The notes: a model not told the origin generated them from the sequence alone. A stretch of 19,331 bases of DNA from Hymenochaete sp. R1 (GCA_019400425.1 JAFREE010000280.1:1-19331), one strand, 5' to 3'; shown: positions 1 through 13,692, numbered from the stretch's first letter. Program-made: numbers and translations.

Positions 1-210
1 TTGCTTGAACGGGCACAATTTTTATCTTCATTCTCATCAGCCCCGAGGCAGACAGTGTGTGAGTATTCCATATTCGATCAAAATAGACATTTTTGACAGA
101 AAAACAAGCATTTTTGACTTTTTACGGACGAAACCAGTCCCTGGCCGGTTCGGGGACCAGGGCCGATTCCCCGTAGTGAGATCGATGCATCAAAAGGACT
201 GCTCGCAGAG

Positions 211-2614
211 GTGAACTTCCTCACACAATCCGCAATTTCCCAAGGAGACGGTAGACGAAGCTTGGATGGCGATGATGATTTAAAGGATTCATTTATGACT
301 AGTATTCAAAATGTGAGTCTCGTCTTCCGTTCAATGTTGCTGTCGATGTTAAGAAATCTGCCAGTGCTTGGATGTTCTTGAGCCTCAAGATGGGCGACGT
401 TCAAAGCTTCTCGATATCCTTCTTCATTGCGCAAATGAACTTCGAACAATGCCGAGGAGTTTTATACTAGAAGGCTTAAGCCTCCGTGATAAGTTTGCCG
501 CATTCGTAGGAGGATTTGGCGATGTTTGGAAAGCGTCATATAGAAGCCGTCTAGTTGCGTTGAAAGTTCCTCGTCTCACAGCTTCCATGGATGAGACCCG
601 GCTACATAGGGTACGTGTAACTGTCTCACAGTAATACACAGTCAGCTTAATCAAGTTCAAGAATCTTTGTCAAGAAGCATTGCTTTGGAGGCAGCTTCAT
701 CATCCTAACATTCTTGAGTTTCTCGGTTTATGTACTTCATTATTCCCTTTCCCCTCGATTATTTCACCGTGGATGGAGAATGGGTCGGTTCTTCCGTTCG
801 TTAAAGTCGCGCCCGAGATAGAGCGTATCCGCCTGGTTAGTGCTATCTGCCTCCGATATGATTTCGTTCGTTGACATGAGACTAGTTATATGAGATATCG
901 CAAGCCATAGATTACCTACATTCGCATTCTCCGCCTATCGTTCATCAAGACATCCGATGCGTGAGTGGATAGTCGCGCTTCCTTGGTCTTCATCTGAGCG
1001 CAATTATTTCCCAGGCAAATGTCTTAATTGGCGATGACTATCGCGCGCTACTCGCAGATTTTGGGCTGTCACGGCTTGATAGCACGTTCTTCAATTCGTT
1101 TACTTCTTCTCTAGAACATGGTACCACGCGCTGGCGAGCACCTGAGCTTCTTTTTCCAGCGTCCGGATATCCTCAACCAACGCCCGCATCCGACGTATGG
1201 TCTTTTGGGATGCTGGCTCTGGAACTCTTCACTGAACGTCCACCGTTCCTCTCGACTGCACTGGACTCGGCCGTCGTTATCGATTTGTTCCACGGACGTT
1301 GCCCAGATAAACCGGGGAAAGCTCACGTCAAAAGTGACGAGTTCAGCAATGATTTGTGGGATATCATGCGACGCTGCTGGTCAAAAGATAGTTCGTTGCG
1401 TCCGACGTCTATTGATATCATTCACTACTTGGAGATTTTGTATGCACCGATACCGGGCAGGAAGAGCCCGGAACTTGTGGATGAGCTTTCGGTTCGTCCA
1501 AAGTACCACGTGCCCCAAAGAAGACGATCAACAAGACAAGCCCGTTTTGAAGGAATCCCCGTGGTATGCCGCGTTTTTCTTGTCTTCGTTCAAAGATTGT
1601 AAACGTTCATACGACACTCAATCAAATAAGAAACACTTGTTTACACCGATGTTTACACCGATGAATCAAATGACGCTCCGTCGACGAACTGAAGACAGAC
1701 TAGTTGCAACTCACTCCCGAACAGCTTCACGTCGATTTGGACCAGATCTGAGCAACCTTATGAAGGGCGCTTGGACGCGCACGCGAATTGGCATCAAAGC
1801 GCTGCTTGCTTTCCGGCCTAAGGCCCGAAAGAAGAAAGAAGATTTCGAACTTGAGTCAAACTTTGACTATGTTCAGTTTGCCGGAGATGCTTCATCTCCG
1901 CCTTCGCGACCAAGCGAGGCCCCTGACGGGATGTTTTATTCGCGAACGGCATCTTTCAGTATTTCACCTCAGCCATCTATCATAGATCTAGCCACTCATG
2001 CACCACTGCCACGCTTCGATTCGATGTATGCATCACCCGAAGGTTCAATACTTGACTCTGTCCAGGAACATGGGACAATGAGAAGAATAGTAGGTCAACT
2101 TCACGGTTTCCTCATTTCCCGCCCTTTGGTTCTTATTGGTACTTTTCTTGACGGAATGCAAAAAGTCGATCGATCGCAACACACTCACGCAGGTATACGG
2201 CTCTTCAGACGTGGACAAGAAAGTCATCGAAGAAGCTCACGGCGTCACTCTTCGTTCAAATGACATCCACACTGAGTCACAGCCGCCTTACTACGATCCC
2301 ACAATTAGCTCGGTTACGTGCACATTGACGATCTCTGGCGAAACGGAAGAGGCGGTTGAACGGGCCAGGGAGGAGGTTGAGAAGGTCAGTTGTTAACGTC
2401 TCGAGTCCATTGTGCTTAAGGCAGACCTTAATCCTTTTTTTTAATTCTGATACAGGTGATAGAGTTCTACCAGCGATTTGGAGAGGATGTAGAACGGATG
2501 AGAGCGAGTGTACCCTCGCAGCCAAGCATGGACACCAGAAGCGACGGCGAGGGTTATCTTTCTGAACCTAATGTACCCACTCTGGCCATTACCGTGAATG
2601 ATAGCGAACCGTAA
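211..2614 (+). CDS. TKL-type protein kinase with C-terminal extension (5' partial, 8 visible exons)
   Basis: Predicted protein kinase of the tyrosine-kinase-like type common in Agaricomycetes; it would transfer phosphate from ATP to protein Ser/Thr/Tyr. Exons as modelled: 211-312, 365-610, 656-835, 886-960, 1015-1563, 1631-2089, 2193-2384, 2456-2614; every junction is GT-AG in phase 0. About 653 residues are visible. Motifs seen: glycine loop GGFGDVW (model residues 83-89), VALK with the ATP lysine (101), C-helix QEALLW, HQDIRCAN catalytic loop (196-203, Asp198), DFG (216-218), APE (243-245), and SDVWSFG. The catalytic residues are intact, so the enzyme should be active. After the kinase lobe the frame would stop at 1602, but a 67-bp intron (1564-1630) joins a basic, Ser-rich linker and then a KH-like tail. 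The first exon's left edge (209 or 211, frame open back to 118) and any upstream exons are uncertain. The kinase core is firm (about 0.9); the tail is less so. Confidence 0.75.
1631..2614 (+). other. C-terminal extension of the kinase model: basic/Ser-rich linker and KH-like segment
   Basis: These exons are counted in the kinase model but are described separately because they could belong to another gene. The 1631-2089 exon encodes a linker with basic patches (RRRTEDR, RPKARKKK) and Ser/Pro-rich stretches, as in a disordered region. The 2193-2384 and 2456-2614 exons encode an alternating helix/strand segment whose end (TISGETEEAVERAREEVEK) resembles the last strand and helix of a KH RNA-binding domain. 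A canonical GxxG loop is not visible. The donor before 2193 is uncertain: GTAGGT at 2090 (103-bp intron) or GTTCTT at 2129 (64-bp intron) both keep phase 0. The stop is TAA at 2612-2614. The KH call is a resemblance from memory only. Confidence 0.45.
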
Positions 2615-4293
2615 GATAGTACACGTATGCACGTGATTATGCGTCCAACAACGCCGACGAAGGGAAGCATCGGGTTGAATGTATTCTAATCTTGCTAAAA
2701 TGATACTCGAGCTTTGACATTTCTTCTTTAGCCTGTATACAGTGGCTGCTTACAAACACGCCCGTGTGCGTACTCCATAAAGAATAATTAGTGGTCCAAA
2801 AGACCACCTATATTGTTTTTCCCTTTCTCTCTCTGCATGCCTTATTGCTATTCCAATTGCTCCATAATAAATCCATCCCCTTTCCAGGTCGAACGAAAAA
2901 CTCCGGAACCATACCCTTCTACAAGTTAACGCAAGCTAACATCCAACTTCCGATATTACCGGACGACAGTCGACAGTCGACTCTGGAGCCTGGTCCAGCT
3001 CACGTAGCGTGCCCTCGTGTGCATCTCGTATCACCTGTGCAAGTATCAATATTGAGGTATAGTTCGTTCACCGAAATCGCATCGATCGAACGTATAGTCG
3101 TACACGTGCGTATCGAAGAATGGTAGGGTGGTGTGGTCTGGTAGTTGGGATAGGCTAGGTAGGTTTAGGATGGTCTCCGATGGGCGCCTGTGGTACCGGT
3201 GAAATCTACGTGCCTGATCTCTGCACATGGCACTTAAGTAGTGTTGGGACTCGAAGTCAACAAAGAGAAGTGAAAAAGAGATTAACCGGGTGAAAGTCAT
3301 TGCGAGGACTCGGAGGACCCGTATATCAAATATGGGTGTCGATAGACCACCAGTATTTTTAGCATCGTCGTATCAGACGTTTACCCTGAAACCTCAGGCT
3401 GAGTTTGACTAATATCACACTGTCACGGAATGAAGACAAAAAAAGTATAACTTATAACTGGCAATGTCGATTCCCGTACTTCCATTACAATGTTCCATTC
3501 AATGGCACATCAAAAACAATGCATTGACACTATTTCAAACTTGTATTTGCATTTCGTGTTCAGGGATCATTCCGATCCAATTTGAAGCTGATGTTGAGGT
3601 GGAGGCAGAATGAGTCTGGGTAATGATTTTGGAGCGTTCATAAATATCAAAAACAAATCAAGGTCCGGAGGCAAAAAAAAAACAGCGCACCGATCATTGA
3701 AATGAATGAGAATTTGAAGATAATATTGGCATGTCATGTTATCTATGATACGTAGCAGAAATGTTTCCTTGACATCAAATCACCACCGAGTTCCGGAAGA
3801 AAAGGAAGAGAGCGAAAAAAACAACAGTGTAAACAGACGTGCAGGAGAGCCGGAATGATGATATGAACATAGTGAACGGGGGAGCAATGCGAGAGATGAG
3901 GCGGAGTGAGAGATAAGGAAAAGGAGACGAGCATACGGACCATACAGGAGAGAAATAATAAAGGATCGAGTGAGCGGGTTACACGACGTAAAGTTGCACC
4001 AAACAGACATGCGGGTGTTGTGTAGATCTACATAAAAGGGACGGAAAGCGAGTCCGGTAGCGGGTAGACGGCGGGAGACGGTTACAGCGCTCCTCGTTGG
4101 GATACAGTAAGAATGACGGAGGGAAGAGTGAAGGGACATTACATATATAGCTTTTTGCCGGTGAGAGTGGAGTGGAAAATGTTAAGTTCAGTTGAAGAAC
4201 CTTGAGAAGCATGCCGGAATGCGCAATATGGTCACGAAGGAGCGGTGGAAGGAGGCAGATAATGATACCGAGAACCCCAAGCTAAGCTCACGT
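2615..4293. other. Intergenic, no supported gene
   Basis: This is the space between the 3' ends of the kinase (plus) and the halogenase (minus), which converge. It should contain both 3' UTRs. Open frames occur on both strands (for example 2791-3126 plus and 3780-4139 minus). Their translations are compositionally biased (Ser/Leu/Phe-rich, from pyrimidine-rich sequence) and show no domain, no splice-consistent extension and no recognisable family. A purine-rich stretch at about 3780-4260 reads as pyrimidine-rich on the minus strand, in the halogenase 3' flank. Confidence 0.6.
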
Positions 4294-6403
<2,110 letters not shown>

Positions 6404-6471
6404 TCAAGCTGTGGAGAGACGAGAGGGGGCTCGAAGGGCGATGGAGACCCGAATGAACGAGAGATAGAGCC

Positions 6472-6479
6472 ATAATATA
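6472..6479 (-). promoter_or_regulatory. Candidate TATA box of the halogenase gene
   Basis: On the minus strand the sequence reads TATATTAT, about 144 bp upstream of the halogenase ATG at 6328. A start roughly 30 bp downstream would give a 5' UTR of about 110 bp. That leader contains a small ACAACG-type repeat and ends in an A-rich ATG context. Assignment is by position and motif only. Confidence 0.4.
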
Positions 6480-6481
6480 GC

Positions 6482-9400
6482 AATCCGGAAAAATGGAAAT
6501 TGAGATTTACTGAATTTGGAAAAAAGATTGGGATTCAGTCTGGACGAGAGCTGGAGCGGTGTGTGGTGTGTTTGTGGGTGTGTGCTATACCGACTTGCGT
6601 TAGAAGCAGCAGGGACCTAGGAGAGAGCAAAAAACACACTTACCACAATTAGACTCCCGGTTGAGATCAAAACCAGCGTAACCCTTATTCAGGGTAATGA
6701 TAATAAGTTCAGGGGCGCAAGTCTGTCACAGCAAACAAGCTTTCCGAATTGTTGGTGGGTACTTCTCCCGTTCCGTGACCGTCGATCACCCCATATCGGG
6801 AGCTTTTTCACCTGAAGAGGTAAAAGTACTGCCACGTGATGAACAAGCCAACAGTTCTAGTGTCTTGAAGTCTTCTCATCCACGTCATCGCTTTGAGTCG
6901 CTTTCAACTTCTTTCTCTGCTACACTCATATGATGTAAACATCGTATTAAAGAATGTGCCATTCTCGATAACTCGACGCAAAAATACAAGAGCTGGAGTT
7001 TTGATTTACCTCGCTATAGTCGCCAAGTTCGACTGGCACTGGTCGGTAACGAGATCAAAAAAGATCCGTGCAATCCAGACCTCATCCTTTCACCCCATCG
7101 CAGGCACACCTTCCGTATCCACCATCAAGCAGATATTCCGGAGTCTGCGCTTTATCTGCAGCCACCTTCCCGGTCCATAGTCATTTGGTCCATGAGCGTC
7201 GCACGCGATGAACACATGATAGCTTTGATATCCGTCTCTCCATTCACTCGAAACATCGACGCAAATAGCAACAACGTTTCTCATCTTATCATTTGCCATT
7301 CGAGACACTGTCATTCAAAGATTATGCCGGCCTCAAGCATGGGCGACCCTCTGCCGCGCAGGCTTCTTCAGTTACTCCAAATTTCTCGGCGACTTACGGT
7401 CTCCTGCTCATCCATTCAGTGAGTGTATCAGGTCAGACAACCTCGTCCCTCTTCGTGGCTGTATCGTACTGTCACTTCCTCTCACGCTCACTCTATCATC
7501 ATTTTCAGCACTTCTTTCAGCGTTGCATCAACTACGAACCCGGTCTCTTATGGCCTTCTTCGCGAATGCGATGACTTTATGGGCGGGGGGACTCAAGCTT
7601 CTACTTTACAGCCCCTCAAGCCCCCAAGCTATGCCAAAGTTACACCTCAACTGCAACTAATTCAGTTCCTATTTTGAAAACGATCGCGGTGGACTCTCGG
7701 GTTCTCTTTCGTTGGGCTCGATCAGACTTCTTTCATGGCATACTCCTCGAAGAACTTCGTTGCATTGAGTCTTGCAGCGGCTTTGAATTCGCACTTTCAT
7801 CCATGACCACTATCTCAACGCAACGCAACACCTCTTGCCGACATCCTGCTGACTCTATCCGCTCTCTCCGTGCTCAGTGGACCGCCGCGAAACCCGACGA
7901 TTGCAAATTTGCTTTTTGTATCGGTTTTTCCTCGAGGGTCGATAAACGATTCAGGCTGGAGGAGACTTACCGAACACCGCTGAATGTCTAGCATTCATTC
8001 CAGACTTTCTGAAGTTGATCTCGATAGCATGAATGTATTGATTCTATTATCATCAAGAACGCCCCCGTCTACCAGCCCTTGTCCTCCGTGATTGACCTGC
8101 CCCCGCCCACGTATATCCTCCGAGAGTCGATGCTACAACGTCAGCGTGCTGACGCTTTCCGACCTGTCCGTGCTCCACCGCCCACCAGTCCCGATCCCAT
8201 GATCATCCTCCCACCCAGCGGATGCAAAAGGCGCTACGGGTCATCTACCCCTTCCACACACACTCGGCGGCACTCGGCCTACTCGTACTCCAAATTCCCT
8301 CCCTCCTACGTTTTCTGAATTGTAACCTGGACTTTGCCTCCCTTCCACCCCGCCCATTTTAATGTCCTTTGACGCTGCCACCTTTATCCCGTACACACCG
8401 GACCCCGATGATCCCGAAACTCGCCCTTGAGGTGAACAGCCGCCAGTGGCCACGCTTGCCCAACCCTGCCGTCAGCGCGAAAATGTCATCCAAGTGTCTC
8501 TCGAGACGTGTTTTGCGTGTTGCATCCCCAACAAATGCGCTCAACCCCGCTCGATCCGCTCCGGCATTCCTTTATGCCTAGGGATCACCAGAGGCACCAG
8601 CTCGCGTTCGGCGATTTCCTCAACGTACATGTCCATGCCGGCCTCATATGGGCTTTCCCGCATCGTCCTGTTCTCTTTTGCATATCTCGAATGTAATGCT
8701 GCCTGCGAATGCAATTGAGACAGCGGGACGCTGGGGAGGCAAATGGCTCGAAGTTCTTCTCGACCACCCTTGTCGCAGCGCTCGGGCATTTCAGATTTGA
8801 ATTTCTGATATTGCAGACAAGTTCCGACTTGGCTCGACTCGAGCTTTTCTTGTCTCTCTCCTTCATTCATTCGTACATTCTAATAAGCATCTCAATGCAA
8901 AGAGATAAATGAAGGAAGATGTATATTGTCACGCTTACCTTCGTGAGTTAAACCATAAATATTTCATCAATGAATATACACAACTAATAAACGCATAAAC
9001 ATTTTTAATCATAGTTATACTCGGAAAAAAAGCAATACTGAACTACGATAGCATTGAATCCAATATAATCTCCCGAATGAGGTTCCTTGCGCGTTTATTC
9101 TGTCAATTTGTCTTCCGACTTGTTCTTCTCGGACTGACGCTACCTTCCAAATACAATCCCTCTGTTAGGCGTCTATAAACAATGTCCGCCGTATACTCGC
9201 ACACCACGATTGTGCGCTGTCTCGAGCGGTGAGTCGTGGGACTCAGACTCGCGCTTTGGAAAAGGAAGACAATCCCACCCCAACTCATCTTAGCGCTGCT
9301 TGTGTGGGGTAGAATTGTTGATATCAGAATACCAGTGCGTTCTTTCCTTCGTATCTAAGCGACTGGGTATCATCCGTATCCATCCCTCCCATGATCTTGC

Positions 9401-9930
9401 GTTCATTATCGCGGTGCGTAGTCAATCAAGACTTCTGAACATTCGAGTGCGTGAACATGATGATTTGTTTTGGGACTAGGCTTCTGGCATTCTCGATATA
9501 TCATCGTGGAGATGTTGATGTCATATATTCGGAGATTGAGTGCTTAACGGCGTCAGTACCAACGTCAATACCAGTAGCAGCTCAGTTGCGAATTTCGAGT
9601 TCACAACCTGTTGCTAGTCACATTAGCAAGATAGGCCAGGGAGAAAACCACAACGGAAGTTTCTATTTCCCTTCCGTACCGACTACGTTATTTTCGTTCG
9701 CTCCATTCCGTATCGCATCGCATCATTGAAAAACTGTTCAGAATAAGCAGGAGTTAGAGGTAAAAATAGAGATACAGCGCAGCATATCGGAATGATAGCC
9801 TGCCAGTGGGAACATCATACGTGAGTTCGTAACTCAGTCGGTGACTTCCGCATCTATGACGCTATTTACGAGTCATGACGACCGCTTCATTATTTTATTT
9901 CTATTGCGATACTGATACTGGCTTTGCTGC
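6482..9930. other. Gene-poor spacer with broken or unassigned ORFs
   Basis: No confident gene. Short open frames (60-110 codons) overlap in several frames on both strands between about 7190 and 8870. A few stretches look protein-like. On the plus strand there is a Pro/Arg-rich frame at 8028-8318, starting directly after an in-frame stop. On the minus strand there are frames at 8870-8541 and 8544-8359, with balanced codon use but interrupted by a frame change near 8540. A good-looking donor and acceptor pair (GTGAGT at about 7420, TTTTCAG at about 7510) lies in the plus-strand reading. No family is recognised and no single spliced model spans the region. It may hold a decayed gene, a lineage-specific gene or nothing. 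The part from 8930 to 9930 is AT-richer and shows nothing gene-like. Confidence 0.35.
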
Positions 9931-10858
9931 GACTTAGAGGGTCCAGTACACGTCTCCCAAGTGACTCGTCCTCGTGAACTTCGAGCCATGGTCTGTACGG
10001 ACCGAGGCGCTGAGTGAAATCGAGATCCACTCGATGTTCAAGCTACTCAGGCTGTCGGCGACTCGGACTCGGACTCGACTCACGAGTGCATCACTAACTA
10101 ACGCTTCAAACTTCCAAGATCGAAAGGCTCCCAAAAAGCTCTTCTCTAGCACTCGTAATGTCCGAGTCGCTGACAGCCAGCGGGCGGAAAACTTCAATCC
10201 GAAGGACAACAACGGTAAGCCTGAGATCGAGCCCGTTCGTTCGATCTCCTCGCCTTTCAAGTTAATTTGTTTTGCTCTCCCCCTCTCCCTCCCTCTCTCT
10301 CTACATCTACATTCTTTCGATTCCTAAAAATAATGATACGTACATACATCGCTGATACATGCAAGACAAGATTAATCCACGACTCGGCGCGACGAGCTCG
10401 GAGAGCCGAGCTTGAATTCGATGTAGATCTGGGTTTTGCAGCGCTGGTTTCATGTATCCAACTTTGCGTGCGTTACTTTACTCATTATATTTTCTGATTC
10501 CTTCTATTTTTTATTTTTATTTTTAATCGTTTTTGGTATGTCACGGTAGTGGACGTATGTTGCAGCTGCAGTTGCGGTTGCGATTACAGCGGTGCAATAC
10601 ATGACATCAAAGTCAACCCAAACGATGTCAAACATCGCCACTGACAGTACTGACAGTACTACTGTGGTGCCCTTCAACTTGAAACTTGAAACTCGAATAG
10701 AATCCTTTGAACCAAATTCCTCGATCCATCTTAATAACAAACTCAACCATCACTTCCCACTAACTCAAAACTCCAGCTTCCAGGTTCGACAGACCGTCAA
10801 GACTTGCCTTGGAAAAACATCAAACAAGGTCGGGAAGTCACTGAAACGACGCATATCC

Positions 10859-10882
10859 GAGTCTGAGTCCGAGTCCGAGTCG
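10859..10882. repeat. GAGTCC hexamer tandem repeat
   Basis: About four copies of GAGTCY in a row. Related GACTCG/GAGTCG runs recur at about 10061-10082, 10987-11007 (as CGACT pentamers), 13408-13424 and 13821-13848, so this is a dispersed motif of the spacer rather than one isolated microsatellite. Confidence 0.8.
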
Positions 10883-10925
10883 CAGACTGAGGTCCAGGTC
10901 CGAGGGTATCGATAAGCTTACAAAG

Positions 10926-10953
10926 TACACTGTACACCGTACACCGTACACTG
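10926..10953. repeat. Heptamer tandem repeat TACACYG x4
   Basis: Four consecutive copies of TACACTG/TACACCG, one of several tandem repeats in this region with a 7-bp unit but unrelated sequence. Confidence 0.85.
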
Positions 10954-11685
10954 TTACTAGTACTGTATACTGTAGAATCAGGAACCGAACTCGACTCGAC
11001 TCGACTCTGTCGAGATCTTGAACCCCGAGTGAGTCCCCGGGCGCGAGCTTGGAACGTCGTTGCGTGAGTAAATTAACCTGTAATCGTCTTTATTATTCAC
11101 GATCACGATCCTGCTGTTTCATGCTTACTCGTATGCTTGTGCGCGGCCCGCCTTCAGGCTGAATGCGCGCTCGCTTGAGATCCTCGTCGACGACACTGTA
11201 CTTGTATACAATATTCAAGTTCGTCGCTGGTCTTTACTTATGCGTGGGTGGGATTTGATCTCCGAGCCTTTCGTCTTTCGTGCAATGGCAGTGATCAGTG
11301 ATCAGGAGATGGCACTGGCTCTGACGGGAGAAAGAATCAATCAAACTTGAAAGCAGGTACTACTGTAGTATCACAAACAAAAGCACAAAGCGCAAACACC
11401 TCACTGACAAAGCTGTACACGAGCCCGAGAGAAACCCAGATCGAGAAATCTTGTGGGAAGCGGAAGTACAAAATAAGGAAGGCCGGAGAGAAAGAAAGGG
11501 GGAGGTAGGGGGTTAGAGAGGTGAAGCCTGAGGGTACGGGTGGTGTCGGTGTTGGTGGCGTTCGCGGGCGGGTGGGCGGCCAGCGGCGGGCCAGGGACCC
11601 AGGGACCCAGGGCGTGGGGACTCCGATGCGCCAGTGCTTACGTTTCCGTTTAGGATGATTTTTTTTATAAACTTGTATGTGCTTT

Positions 11686-11699
11686 GGGGGGGGGGGGGG
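11686..11699. repeat. G14 homopolymer
   Basis: Fourteen consecutive G residues in the spacer. The exact length of such a run is unreliable in most sequencing data. Confidence 0.85.
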
Positions 11700-12572
11700 C
11701 ATAGGTTCGGCGAAGCGCGGGAACGCGACGTGTTCACGTTCGAGTTCGAGATGATGGGACATTCGGGGACAATCGGGACAATCGGTGAGTACTGGTTTAA
11801 AAAAATGGAGTTGCAGTTGCAGAGGGACGTGGAGATGGAGATGGAGAGACGATCGAGAGTGCGTACCGCAAGACTGAGTTGTCGTACCGTACCGTACCAC
11901 GTCCGCGGTGTGGCGCACTGCGTACTGCTTAAGCTCGAGCCTGAGCTTGAACTTGACCATCTCGTGTGCTTGTGCTTGTGTTTGTATTTGTATGATGATT
12001 GTGTTATCGTCTTCAAGTTGTTTGTTGGCTGTTAAGCTGGCAGCCCGAGTCCCTGTTTGACAGCCCGTTGCCTCCGGAGTCCGGAGTCAGGAGTTCAGCG
12101 GCTCAGCCTGCCAGTGAGTGCGCGTTGGTCAAGGTATCGAGGATTATCAGTGGCTGGGCAGATACGAGCATACACGTACGTACAGATGTACTGCCAGTGT
12201 ACACGATCCCGAAACAGTACGCAGTACGCAGTCGGTACGCCGCACGCTGCGTTTGTTCCTCAAGACTCGATTCACGTCGGCCATGAACGAGCGCCGACTC
12301 CGGCCTCGCAGAAACGAGAAATTGCCAGTCTGAGTGCGTCCCGTCCCGTCCCACCGTCCTACCCGTCTATGGCGGCATGTACATGGTAACCGTGACGTCC
12401 GCTTGAAACGCCGTCAGTCGCCGGATGCAAGGCTTCAAGTTGAAGTCCTTAATTTACGGATCGAGGGCCGAGGCTTCTGGGCTGGCGTCTTTTTCACTGG
12501 TATTGGTGCTGGCGCTTGATTCTTGATCTGTCGTTTACCGCTGGTTGTTAGTCGCGTCGCTGGTCGTTCACG

Positions 12573-12593
12573 GTCCACTGTCCACTGTCCACT
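12573..12593. repeat. Heptamer tandem repeat GTCCACT x3
   Basis: Three perfect adjacent copies of GTCCACT. It lies about 140 bp before the CACTRAM heptamer array. Confidence 0.85.
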
Positions 12594-12730
12594 ATTCACC
12601 ACCAAGCCCGGGCCGTTATGGCGGAATCGAATCAAAATGATTGCGATTGCGACTCGGATTGGATTCGCAAGGAACGTCGGTGTCCTCCGTATCTGCATCT
12701 GCATCTGTATCTGCACCCGTATCTACATAC

Positions 12731-12779
12731 CACTGAACACTGAACACTGAACACTGACCACTAACCACTAACCACTGAA
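12731..12779. repeat. Heptamer tandem repeat CACTRAM x7
   Basis: Seven consecutive 7-bp units: CACTGAA x3, CACTGAC, CACTAAC x2, CACTGAA. The variants are consistent with successive duplication and point mutation. It does not match the usual fungal telomere unit TTAGGG. Confidence 0.9.
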
Positions 12780-13174
12780 TGGTCTCAGGCTATCGATATC
12801 GGGATATCGAATATCAACTCCCAGTGCGCCCACGCGCGCAGAGTATGCCAATGATGCCAATGATGCTATGATGGTAACTGGTGATGACGACTCACGGTGC
12901 CGCGCCGCGACGGTGGGTGCGCCCGCGCGATAGACTATTGATATTAATAGAAGGTACTTCCGCTGTGCCAGTGTGTGTCATCTCGCTCCGCTGGCGAGAT
13001 CAGACTCTTACTGATATGTTTTTTTACTGTCTGCACGATGCGCGAAACTTGTTAATGACGACAACACACCTGTGATGGGCCCAGGACCCCTCCTCCCTTA
13101 ACATCATGATTGTCGTCACGCTCTCTACCAGTACCAGTGTCCGCGCTCGTAGCTCGTTCCGTGACCGCACCCAC

Positions 13175-13223
13175 AACCAAACCAAACCAAAACCAAACCA
13201 AACCAAAACCAAACCAAACCAAA
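13175..13223. repeat. AACCAA/AAACC A-C-rich tandem tract
   Basis: About 49 bp of alternating AACCA and AAACCA units with no T or G in most of the stretch. On the minus strand it gives a Trp/Phe/Gly/Leu-rich spurious open frame. Confidence 0.85.
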
Positions 13224-13297
13224 TTTGAACTTGAACTTGACGGACCCCGACCTCGACCCCGACCCCAGTTCCGGGACTCCGATCCGACCAATCTCTA

Positions 13298-13332
13298 TAG
13301 CTCGTAGCTCGTAGCTCGTAGCTCGTAGCTCG
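13298..13332. repeat. Heptamer tandem repeat TAGCTCG x5
   Basis: Five perfect adjacent copies of TAGCTCG, followed by a decayed TAAGCTCGCGCTCGCG continuation. Confidence 0.9.
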
Positions 13333-13447
13333 TAAGCTCGCGCTCGCGAACCTCCGAGTCAAGTCCAGTCCGAGATGAGGAGTACTAGTAGCTAGCTAGA
13401 TACGGACTCCGGACTCGGACTCGGAGATGTGCGAGCCAGTCGCTGCT

Positions 13448-13487
13448 TTAGTAGTAGTAGCAGTAGTAGCAGTAGTAGTAGCAGTAC
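13448..13487. repeat. Trinucleotide AGT/AGC repeat
   Basis: About 40 bp of AGT units interspersed with AGC. In one frame it encodes polyserine, but no gene is supported here. Confidence 0.85.
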
Positions 13488-13667
13488 GGCATCGTCCACT
13501 GGCACTCAGGCTGGGATTAAACGTCGACTGACATTCCGCCCTCTTTCTCTCTCTCCGATGTTCGCTCAGTCAGCTGGTTCGAGTCTTTTCAAGCTAAGCT
13601 TACGGTCAAGGAATGAACGAAAGGGGGTAGTTGAGGAGATAGGAGGTTGCTTACGCTAAACTAATGG

Positions 13668-13692
13668 TAGTCACTAGTCACTAGTCACTAGT
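13668..13692. repeat. Heptamer tandem repeat TAGTCAC x3.5
   Basis: Three perfect copies of TAGTCAC plus a partial fourth. It contains overlapping ACTAGT palindromes. Confidence 0.85.

Noticed and set aside
1118..1563. Plus-strand frame overlapping the kinase in another frame
   Set aside because: Between 1118 and 1563 the kinase frame carries APE, SDVWSFG and the rest of the C-lobe; only the 1631-2089 part of the other frame is used, after an intron.
2791..2807. Small hairpin GTGGTC-CAAAA-GACCAC after the kinase
   Set aside because: A stem of only six pairs; fungal nuclear genes do not use hairpin terminators, and such palindromes are expected by chance.
3780..4139. Minus-strand open frame of 119 codons after the halogenase
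   Set aside because: Ser/Leu/Phe-rich translation from a pyrimidine-rich strand, no domain, and it overlaps two other open frames of similar quality.
10592..10915. Plus-strand open frame of 107 codons ending in a Ser-Glu run
   Set aside because: The C-terminal part is the GAGTCC repeat translated; the rest has no recognised motif, no intron signals and no start context of note.
11337..11960. Minus-strand open frame of 207 codons
   Set aside because: The translation is low-complexity (His/Leu/Pro/Thr-rich), is built from simple repeats including the G14 run read as polyproline, has no domain and no splice context.
12731..13692. Tandem arrays considered as CRISPR, telomere or centromere repeats
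   Set aside because: Units are adjacent without spacers, only 3-7 copies each, differ in sequence, and do not match TTAGGG-type telomere units.
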